Positions 13,201 through 25,200 of a stretch of DNA of 64,000 nt are shown here, one piece after another. The notes below the pieces were generated by a model. That model did not search any database. It was given only the letters and a program-made list of their open reading frames with translations, and was not told the DNA's origin. Location of the stretch: positions 53,660,616 to 53,724,615 of the forward strand of contig CM036756.1 of NCBI GenBank assembly GCA_020796225.1, written 5' to 3'. The number at the start of each line of letters is the position of its first letter. The first letter of the stretch is position 1. Source of the stretch: Arion vulgaris (Eukaryota > Mollusca > Gastropoda > Stylommatophora > Arionidae). The translations under genes were made by a program, and so were the position numbers.

Positions 13201-16200
13201 GTCATATATGAGGATATCAATGAATATGGTATTGAGTTCAATGTAAAAAATGGAGTTTCTTCTTCTTCTTCTAACCAGGGCTGCAAGTTTTCACTCTTGG
13301 GCAGCCAATGCCAGTTTGTAGAATCTGCATGTGTTCTGTAATTGTGGGAGACTAGTGTAAAGGATATTATGAACAGATGGGTGTGGTGGGAGGAGTTCAT
13401 AGAGTTTAGCCAGTCAGCCGAGACTGTTGCCCGGGGTGTGGCACGTGGAGCCAAACATGAGCTAGGTGAGAAGTGGGGACCAAATAGGATCATGACTATC
13501 CGTGGACACAACCAGGATACGGCTGTCATTTTCCGTGAGGTACTAACCCTACTTCTCAGCCAACACCCAAAAATGGAGTTTAGATATCTTATTCTTTCTT
13601 GAATCCTGGTTTGTCTCACAGCGTCAGGATAAGAAGAGATTTCTAGAATGGACTTTTGTGTGCTCTTCATAAGTGTTTTTTCCCACCTCTGTTATCTCTG
13701 AGGTCCACCTTTTGCTTTGTATCCACTTTATCGGAGTAACATTTTTCTCTGAAGCGCACTGTCTGAGGAGTTTGGATACTGAACAGAAATCATACCTAAC
13801 CAGCTCAAATCTGAAACTGGGAAAAAAAGAAAGTCAGAAAACTGGTTAGGTTCAACATCTTGCAGCTCAGTTTTTTTCAGGTGGCTTAAAGTATCCATAG
13901 CAGCGCACTTTTATTGTCGCTCAGATAATTCTAGTTTTTTTTAAAAGAACCCATTTTATGCTGGGTAGATTAGGGAATCAAATACTGTGCCTTATTAATT
14001 GAATCCAGCACAGTATACTCACTTCTTCTTCTCTTCCACCATTTACTTCTTTATGGAAGTGTTGGGGTGAAATGTAGTGATCTTGTGTGTGCTTTTTTAA
14101 GGCACTTTGTAAGCTGATATTCATGTTCGTAAGGCTGTTCTTGATGCCGTCGCTCCATCTTTGCGTGGTCTTCCTCTTGCCTTATACTCATTATACTTTT
14201 TCTGTGTTGACTCTTTGTGGTAGGCGATACCAGGGCATTCTGGTCAGGTGTCCAAACCATTTAATCTGTTGTTCTTTTATGAATTGCATAACTGGTTTCA
14301 CATCCAGTCTCCTGATTTCTTCATTTCTAATTTTGTCTCTTATTGTCACACCTGCAGCTCTTCTAAGACACCCATCTCTGTCGTTATGATTTTCTGCTCA
14401 TTAGCTGCTGTTATTGACCATGTTTGACACTGGTATAGTCACTGCTATACTGAAACTAGAACAGAGGAAGTGACATGACCATCATAAGTTATCCTTATAA
14501 GAATCCAAGCAGAATTGTCCAGGTAAAAATATTTTACGTTTTTGTCACACAGGGAACGGAAAACTAGGATTTGTTCTTTGATATTTTAGTCAGTTTAAAT
14601 AAGGCGACATTTTCTACTGGTTTATTCTTTGAAACCTGTAAATAATGAGTGCCAAAACTGGCTACATATGTTTTGGAAGACAAAATATATGAAACAGTAT
14701 TGTCAATGTCTTTTTTTTCAGTTGTCTTCAGTGGAAGAACTTAAAAGTCAGCTGAAAGAAGTTACTGCCACCTGTGATGCTTTCAGACAGACGCTGAAAA
14801 ACAAAGAAACTGAATGGAAAACAATGGAAGAGAAGTTGCATAAGACCGTTGAAAGCCAAAATGCCACTATTATGACATTACATGATGACTGCAAAGAATT
14901 GCAGGGTATATATGGAATGAATGTTGTTACTGTGTTTAGTGAAGGGATATATTTGTTGGGGAGTCTTAGGATGTTTGATCTAGATGTCTTTGCTTTTTGT
15001 TGTGTTGATATTGGATTGAGGTTGATTAGCAATACACTTCTTCATAAACCACAGCTTATTCTACTTGTGATCACATCATAGAGGTGTGGTAACATAAGAT
15101 TCAAGTTATCAATCTTACAGTGGTTCATTCTTCATTTGAGGATCATCTTCATCAGACACATCCATAATTGCTCCGATGTCTTCCTAAGCATGTATTTCAG
15201 TGTGTTTAGACTAACAACTCCCAATGCTGGTTGATGTATCTACTTGGGTTTCTCTCATGGTTTTCCTATCTTGCAACACCTATCGGTATGCATAACTTGC
15301 GCAACCGAGATAGAGCATACCTGTTATCTTCTTTGTTGAAATCTTCCAAGCGTATGTTTTCTTTTAGATCATTGATGTTTCTTTTGTCCATATAAGGCTC
15401 AATCGCAGCATTACTCAACAGTTCATCCGCTTTCTCGTTACCTTTCACCCCAGAATGACCTGGGACAAAGATGAAGGTAAGTGTCTGGATTGTTGCATTT
15501 TGTATTAATTGCATCCATTTCCTACGTACATAACCGGTCTTGATCTTCTATATCATGCTCATAGAGTCGCTGAGCATGCATGTACGAATAATGTTTGCAT
15601 CTCTAGCCACTTTAATGATTTTGTCACCGCCATGACCTACATAGTCACGATGCTGGTAGTTGTCACATACGCATCTCTTGCTTCTTGATGACCTTTCCTT
15701 TAGTTCTACAGGGTGTTCAACTTAAAAGCAGTCTGTGAATGGAGCTAATCTGGCATATATGTCTGGAAATAGAAAAGTTCAGTTATGACGTAGTATAGAT
15801 CAAGGTTGTGTGATGGTGTGTAATTGAAGTGCGGGAAGGGACGATGAACAAATGTGACGTAGTACAAGCTAGTCAGAACCGGTTTAAATAGTAAATAGAC
15901 GAGATGCAATGCGTACCTGGCAAATTTCTATTTATCACTGGGGCTGCTCTGTAAGTTGAACACCCTGTAGCTGTCTTACAGTGGACAACTATTAACATTA
16001 TGCAAACATAAAATGGGATAAGGGGCAGAACTTTCTCACTTGAACAGTCTTTTAGAATTTCTCTTATAGACCAAATGTCCCTCCTCTGTTGATGCCATAT
16101 TTAAATTGTCTATCACACCTGTAATCCGTTTCTGTTGTAGCCCTTCATGTTCTTTTTTATCCTCCAATAGCTGGTCCTTGGAAAAACTTTGCCACCCTAA

Positions 16201-19200
16201 CAGTCTTTTGGAATTTCTCTCCCTTATATGTCAGATGTCCAGCCTCACTATCACTCTTCTTTAGTCGAGGGTCCCTGATATAATTCTGAGGATAGTGAAA
16301 ATGTGTAGCAATATCTTTTTAAATTGGTTCTAATGATTTTTGCCCAGGTACTTTTCAACATATTCTTATCAGTTAACTGCCAACTGTTCTTTACTGTGCT
16401 CAACTTGAACACCGGACCTACTTTTTAGTCATTCCCTTTCGTTAGGGCTAGAAATTTGATCTCACCTTCATTGAGATCACTTGAAAATATCCTGTTCATT
16501 ATATAATGGATGCAAGCTAAATACTTTTGAAGCTTGAGATGGGTACTGTACTTCAAGATCACAGTAGCCCCCTAAATTAATTTGTTGAATAAGCTGAGAA
16601 AGATGATGTTAATGATGCTCTCCTTAAGAAGTTGAGCTGGATAAATAGTACTAAGACCGGGCAAGCTATATTATGAGTGTTAGGAGATAGTCTCCTTGTT
16701 CGCCCACTATGAATTCAGTCGTAGTAAGGGTGACTAATATGTTCCCTCTGACTGATTTTAGTCGGAAGGCTTGCTATCCTTATTAGCGTTCTTTGCTATT
16801 CAGACGAGCCATCTCCAACTTCCCAGAGGTTGAGAGATATATACAATGTTTAGTAAAATGCAACATCATGACAAGAGATAGGATATGTTGGAGAACCATT
16901 ACAGTTGACCTTTAGTGTTGTGATGGTACATTGATTTGATCTGACAAAAGGGAAGTGTATGTATTGTTGTATCAATGTGACATCAATTTTACTTTAGCAT
17001 TACTTTATTCCTATGTTGAAAAGGATAATTATATTTCTGTTTTGTATTGTGTGATTGCCTCATTATACGCTACTTATTGTACTTCATCATCATCATCATC
17101 AAATAGCTTGTCTTGAGCAGAACTTTGCCACCCCACTAGTCCTCTGGAATTTCACTTTCTCATAGGTCAGATGTCCTGCCTCTGCAGCCGTCATGTTCAA
17201 ACCATCAGTTACATCCTGAATCCATCTTCTCAGTGGTCTTTCTCTTCTTCTCTTTGTCGGTATGCCTCCTTCTATGATGGTCTTCTCCAGCCCTTCATGT
17301 CTTTTTATATGTTCAAAATACCTCAATTTGTAGCATCAGCCAGTTTTCTTTGATTTTGAGTTATTTCTGGATAGATCTATTTGTCCTCTTCTCTGTCCAT
17401 GATATACAAAGGACTCTTCTGTAACACTTATATTCAAAAGCACATGTTTTTCCACTGCCTTATTAAATGTCCATGCTTCACACCCATACTGTACTTACAA
17501 TATGAAAATCATATTTCAGATGAAATTGAGAGACTTCAAGATAAGATGAGCCAATTGGATGAAAACAGTAAATACTGTGATGATCTAGAGACAACTGATT
17601 GTTCCGAACCCAAGTTGGTGTCCTGATGACACTGCAAGTCTTAAAGATGTTGACATGTTAGAAAAGGCATTGCAAGAAGATGTAAAATATTGTCAAACAT
17701 CCAATGTAGCAGTGGGAGAGAATGAAGATGAAACACAAAGAAGAATTAAAGAGACAGATTTAGTATTGAAAAGCTCACATAATGATGTATGTGGAGAACA
17801 AGTACACATAAAGGAAGAAGCTGCAAAGAAAGAATTAGAAATGTTGAAAGAGACTAATGAAGAATTACACAAAGAAATCAAATGCTTGAAAAGTAAAACT
17901 GAAGATTTGATTACAGAGATGAACATTGTTAAAGAAAAGTTGAATATGTCTGCTGCAGAAAATGAAATATTACATCAAAAACTTGAGAAATTCAAGATAG
18001 ATGCAGAAGCTGCAAGACAGTGTCAAATGAGAGCTGAAGAAAAGTCTGCGTCCTTACATGAAACCAATCATCAAGCCATGAGTGATTTTGAATCGCTGAA
18101 GCAAGTTAATATGGAGTTGACCAAGAAGGTTGAGATTCTGGAAAATATCCAGAAGCAAAATGATGCAGATCTTAGAGCTGAAGAAAAGTCTGCGTCCTTA
18201 CATGAAGCCAATCATCAAACCATGAGTGAGTTTGAATCGCTGAAGAAAGTTAATGTGGAGTTGACCAAGAAGGTTGATATTCTGGAAAATATCAAGAAGC
18301 AAAAAGATGCAGATCTCCTTACCGCTACTGAAATGGTAAAACAAAACAAACAGAGTACATCTCCCATTACAGACATACCAGCTATTTTGATCACAGAGGT
18401 CATGACTGAAAGTGATGACAGTGAAATTGTGCTCAATACAAATAAGGAATGGCTGAAACAAGAGTATTATGTATTGGAACAAGAAAATATTGCTCTTCGG
18501 CAAGCCAAAGATGCATTGACAGAAAGGTTTCATGCTCTTGAAGTCCAACTGAGTGAAAGGAACACTACAGACAATGTTGTTGAGTCAGATGGCAAAGATA
18601 TTAATATTACTGAAATAGTTAGACAAATAGAGAAGAGCACACTATTTCCAAAGAATGACATGTCAAATAAAAATGATTTAAATAACATGGACCAGAGCGA
18701 TGATAGTGAAGTCGTTTTGAACAAAAATATTATTTCAAAACAAAAGGTCTATTCAACACGAACACCAAAAGTTGTAAGATCTGGCGAAATGTTAAAAACG
18801 CCTTCCACTGGAGTATCAAAAAGCGGTGTAAGCCTGGAGTTTGCAACAAAATTGAAAGATTCAGAATTAGCCAATGCAGCACTTCGAAGTAAGCTGAAAC
18901 GAGAAGAAGAAGATTTCTTCAAGCGAGAACAAGCTCTCATTCATGGTTACACTGCTGAAATAGAACATTTGAAGTATGAACTGGCTAAACTGAAAAGTAA
19001 AGTTCCCAGCACACCTGTATCACGAGGCAAAAGAAAGATTATAGATAACAGCATGTCTTCATCTATGTTGGATTCCCACAGTGAACTCAGTGTCGTAGGT
19101 GATTCCAAGCTTCTAAATACACAAACCGAAGACAGTCTCAAAGATAAACAGACTGTGATTATTGTATCCAATGAGTTGCTTGAAACACAGCAGCAGCTTC

Positions 19201-22200
19201 TTTCTGTTAATGCTGCATTTAGAAAATGTCAGACAGTGGCGAAAAGAAGTACAACAAATTCATTTGTACATGATGTTATTTTGGGCACTCCAAGCCGTTA
19301 CTCTTCTGCTTTTAGTGCCTTCATAGCTGAGGAGAATTGTGGAGACAGTGTCTTACAGTTTGAGTTAGATGAATATGCTGTTAAATTAGAGGAAATGAGA
19401 AGTAAATTTTCACAAGATGAAGGTAAAATATCTAAAACAGCTTGTGAGAAGATTGCAGTTGAGCAGTCAGAGATTGAAAATAAATTAAAAGAAATATTGC
19501 ATAAACAGAAATCTCAGCAGGAGGAAGAAATCTTGAAGTTGAAAGTTTATCTGGAAAAGGAACAGACATCAAAGAATTTTATTGAACAGAAACTACAGGA
19601 GACAGTTGGTGTAAATTCAAAGTTGAGCTCTGAACTTAAAGAGCAGGAAGCGGTAATCACAAAAATGAACTCTGAGATTAAAGATCAGCAGGTGATAATT
19701 ACACAGCTGAAAGAAACTTTGGATAATGCAGTCATAACAAGAAATGAAGCAGAACAGAAGCTGACAGAAGTAGCTTATCAATTGAAATCAACAAAAGAAG
19801 GACTTCAGAAAACAGAAACCGAACTCAAAACAGTTCAACAAAATGCAGATTCTATCACAAAGGAAAGGGACAATATGATAGATAAAATGAAAGAGTTAAC
19901 TGAAAGTCAAAACTTCCGATGTCTTAATGTTGCAGAATTGGAAGAGGAACTTAGCAAATTTAAAAACATGTTAAAACAGGCAGAAAATGAATTGAAATCA
20001 TCAACAGAAGAATTCACTGAGCAGGAAAAGCTTCTAAAAAATTACGAATCCACTTTATCCGAAGTTGCTACAGAAAAGTCTATGTTGGAAAATTCAGTCA
20101 AGAACATGTGCGAAAAACTAGAATTGTGTAAAGAGGAAATGTCCGTTAGTGAACAAAACTATGAAACTGTTAAAGAGACACTAGAGAAAACTATATCCAA
20201 TAAAAATGATATGGAAACTGAGCTAAAATGTTTGAGAGATACACTGGTGGCAAGGGAAGAAGCAATTAGCAAGCAGACTCAAGAGTTTGATAGCAAAGTT
20301 GCTGCCCTCAAACAAGAATTGTCTAGTGAAGAGGAGACAAAGTTGGACACCATAACAAAACTGGAGAAGTGTATTGATGATTTGAAGGGGCAACTTCAAA
20401 GGAAAACTTCAGAGGTAAACAATATTCATGTTATATATCTGTTTTGTATAAAAATTTAATTTGAAGAAATCTGTAATATATCATCTAATGTTGAGTGGTT
20501 GAGTTGATAGTTTATTGATCAAACCAGATGTAGTTGGATGTCTAAGAACTGAACGGGTTACAGTAAAACTGGAAATATATGCTAAATATGAACATATATT
20601 TTCCATATTTTACTTAATTATAAAGCTACTTTTATATTTATCACATTTGTTTCCAGTTTCACCATATAAGGAAAGACTGCAGTAAAACTATGTAGAAAAA
20701 GCAAAACACGAAAAACAAATTAATGTAATTTTACATGTTTCGCCTCAGCTTTACCATAGGCAGTTTAAAATTCAGGTTGTTGTCATTTTCTTATGCTCAA
20801 AAGCGAAAGGAAAAGTCAAAGAGGCAAGTGACGCATATACAACAACTACCAGCAGTATTACTATATAGGTCATGGCGGCGACAAAATCCCTGCAGTGGCT
20901 ACAGACGCATACATTCACTCACGCATGCATGCATGATCAGCGACTCTATGAGCATGATACAGATCAAAGACAGTTATGTACAAAGGCAATGGATGCAATT
21001 AATACAAAACTTGATAATCCAGATACTTACCTTCATCTTTGTCCCGGGTCACGCTGGGGTGAAGGACAATGAGAGAGCAGATGCACTGGCGGGCAGTGCT
21101 ACGATTGAGAATGGGTCTTCTATTGACAGAAACGACATCATCAACGCTCTCATGGAAAGCTCTGAAGATTTCAACGATGAAGATAAAGGGTATTCTCTAT
21201 CTCGGTTACGCAAGTTGTGCATACCTATAGGTACGGCAAGAAGGAAAACCACAAGAGAAAACCCAGTAGATACATCAATCAACACAGAACGAGAGATGTT
21301 AGCCTAAACACACTGAGATACATGCTTGGGATGAGATCAGAGCAATTATGGACATGTGCGATGAAGATGATCCTCAAATGAACAATGATGCTCACATTAA
21401 TATATGTTTATTTTTATTGCTGCTACCACTTTACTATCAATCAATCAAGTGTCATGCCTGATGGCGTGATTTAAAACCTCATTTGTTTTTCTTCTGTCCA
21501 AGGAATATTTAGCATTCTTCTGTTAAACCACATCTCTTTGGCTTCCAATGATCACTTAACTACACCTTTTTTGAACTATTACTTAACTCTTTCCACGCTT
21601 TTCACCGCACTCTGCACCTAATATGAAGATGCTTCCTAATATGAAGTTTTTCTAGTTTTACTTCTACTATTTTACTTCTACTACTTTTAAACCTTGTTAT
21701 GCTATTAGGTTGTCCAGGTTTCTTCAATTTAGTATATAATATATATTTGTTTATTTATTGACAAGTAGTTGGGTTTTTTTTTTTTTTTTTTAAAACCTCC
21801 TTTGAATTAACTGTTAAAAAAATTGAGGAAATAACTCGTTGCGGAAAGAGTTAATATTGCTATGTCCTGATTAAGGTATTTTGGATGCCACTGCGGTTTT
21901 GTTGATTTCCCCTATGGCTTTTATTAAATCTGCCTATTATTACAGCTACATATATGTATTTATTGTATGAGTAGTTTAGTTCAGGATTGCACCTGTTTTC
22001 TAAAAGTCATTGTTTATACTACTTCATTTCCTTTAAGATAACCATTTTTGTGATTTTGGCCTGTTGTGTGCAAGTACAGTGTTCTGCCGTTGACACCAAA
22101 AAAAAAATCGCGGCATATCCTTTGCAAGCTCGCCATCAACCACAGTAAATTAGTTGTTGATTTTCTAGCCACCACTTATACGTTCTGTAGTATGCCATTG

Positions 22201-25200
22201 CTTTATGAAGAGTGAGGTCTATTTTTACCATTGGTAAAACTCCACAGAACAAATTTGCTTCCAAACTGTCCGCTGCAGAGTTTGAGCCAGTCACATTTAG
22301 GTTGTGATCGAGCTCACTACCATTTAAGCTACAGATGCCCACGTTAACATTGAGGGTTGGATATTTACACCTTTCAATCTATCACATTTGATTTATGCTA
22401 AAGTTAATGCTTAGAGAACTTTGTGACCACCGGATATATTTGAACAAGAGGAACAGAGGAAATCAGGACAGATTTAGTTTGACCTTACAAGGAGCAGAGA
22501 AGGACACTTTAGAAAGATCTAGTATGACTTGACAAGAAGTGTGACAGCGTAGTTGCTAGGCACTTGTTTCATAAGCACATAGTCTCAGGATCAAATTCCA
22601 CCGTGGTAATGAGTTTTCTCAGAGTTTAACGGCTCTCAGGTCAACCCAGCCTCAACTGGGTTACCAAGAAACATTGGAAAATGGAGGCTGGCATGATGTT
22701 GACTACGTCACACATTGTGTGTGCTGTTGGTGGAAGAAAAATGTTGGACTAACACTATATCCCCAATATACCTTATGTTATAAAAACAAGACTCTTTTCT
22801 CTCTCCGTGTTTGTAAAGTTTGTTTTGAAATGTATACATGTCATAGCACGTTCAGTAAGCCATTATTCTAGGTCATTTAGTGTACGTAGTGGTATGAATT
22901 AAATTGAACTGCCAAGAGATCTTTATTTTGCACACAGTACCTAAAATATTTTGTGTATATCTCCAACGGAACTAAACCTCACGTACCCCAAACTTAGTGA
23001 TGCTTCACATTGAACAAATTTTGTGTTCTGCCTCGAAGTAATGCCTCGAAGTAAAATCAGACACTTCGGTGTGGAAGGCCAGTTCATAGACATTTGAAAT
23101 ATGTAAAATATATTCATTCATTGACAATTAAAATTTCTTTATTATAACAGCTGGAAAAAGTTCAATGTCAGAGACAGGAGGAAGGAGCAGAAGTGTCACA
23201 GAAGTTGCTAATGCTTGAAAGAGAGAAGAAAATTGCTGAGAGGAAAACAGTTGAGGCACAAGAGAGCTGCTCCGAGTGGCAGCGAAAATGTCAAGGTCTT
23301 GACCACATGAACAAGGTAACTATAAATCAATTGCTAAAATGTATAACTACATATACAATCCAAGACATTTATTAGTGGTCTTTTACCTTAGTATTTTATA
23401 AGGATATTTTGGTCGTTCTACAAGTACGAAATGGTGCATATAAACATATATACATTACATACACACACACACATATATATACATGTATATATGTATATAT
23501 ATACAATATATATAGTGGATTTGTGTTAGTACTTTCCATATTTTCCTACACAGTACAACTATTTTTTAAAGTCACATTGCCAAGTCTACTATAACGAATT
23601 ATATTATGTTGCAACGTTGTTATTACCGTTTGTTAGGTTGAAATATGATGGTACTAGAGATACCACAATGTAAAGACACACTTCTATTATGCTACAATGA
23701 AAGTGAAACAGAAAAGTTGATACCAATGACAATTGGAAAACTAAAGGGTCTTCAATGTTTAAAAAATGTGCAGACTTTTCCGTGCCATATACATCAAATA
23801 CAAAAGTCTGGATAACATCATTATTGTATGATAATTCGCCCGTATGGTACCGGGCCCGCAAGGAAGCAAAGAATAATACCGCTGCAACCTCCGTTGCATG
23901 TCGTAATAGGCGACTGATGTAGGACCTAGGGAAGCTACCCTAGTAAATAAAAAGCAGAAATCGGATGTGCTGGCCTACTTGTAGGTGCATAACTAAGCAC
24001 AACGTACAATCGTTCTTAGGCTCAGATCACATACAGAGCACACAAAGTGGTTAACAAGTGGTCAATGTGGAGCTTTCGAAGAAGACGATGTATGATAATT
24101 TCTTACATACATGGAACTCAATGTTGGATGCTAGAAGTAGTAAACTGGCATCGTTTATTAACCAGCTTGCTGCATATTGTAAAGACTCATTATATTATTA
24201 ACTAATTGCGTACCAGCAGTCGTTATATAGATCTGCAGGGACGTATTGCCATTTGAAAGATTGGAAATATTTAGTTGCTTTTCATTACTTTCCGTTCCTA
24301 TTCAACAATTATATAAGCTGAAAACTACTTAAAAGTGAAGTGTAAACTATAAAGAATACATATCATCGTGGCTTATGCTAGGCCAAGGTTGTCTGATGGT
24401 GTGTGTTATTGTAGTGCAGGAAGGGGTGATGAATAAATGTGACGTAGGACAAGCTAGTCAGAACCGGTTTAAATAATAAATATACACACAACACAATAAG
24501 TAACTGGCAACTTTTGATTTGTCTGTGGGTCTACTTTTATCTTGAACACCCTGTTGAAGTACAACAGAGTTTACTATTCATTCTAGGATACCATTTGACC
24601 AAAAATACTAGAGATTTTTCATGAATGGTCATGATGCTAGTTTGTAAACAGTTAAGAAACAATGCATCCATTCACAATGTTTTCTTAATGTTTTGAAGGG
24701 GTTAAAGACGAAGGATTGACTTCATCGCACGAGTTTTACCCCATATGGCTGGGCCCCTCTCCGCAAAATGGCATGCCACCTGCTGAGAATATTGCACAAA
24801 GCACGAATTCCATAGCTCAGGCAACAACCCTAGAGGTCTGGAAAAAATGCACTAAAAAATTGTTACCCAAAAAAATTGTAACCTACTTAATTATGGCATA
24901 CATTTATAAGATATATACAGCATATGAGATATATAAATGCAAATTAAATGGAGTAGCGAGTGTACATCCCTTAGTACACATTTCTACATATGACTTTCAC
25001 ATATTTCTTCCCCTTAAATTTCGCACTAACAATGATTCCACCCTGCACATATATGGACATATATCTAAATTCAGTGAAATAATCTAATAGAATTGGTGTG
25101 GGTTTAACTTCTTATTCAGTTATGGAAGAAACATGTCACATATGTTATATATTTACTCAACTGTAGCCCCATCTATTGTTGTCATGTTTTCAGCTTTTTG

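Noticed and set aside
13342..13602. 86-codon plus-strand frame (MWETSVKDIMNRWVWWEEF...) as a small gene
   Set aside because: It lies in a 311-bp retroposon bounded by a 13-bp target-site duplication and runs past its edge into unrelated intron sequence.
17693..19171. Several minus-strand open frames of 60-116 codons opposite the giant exon
   Set aside because: Antisense shadows of Lys/Glu-rich coiled-coil coding sequence.
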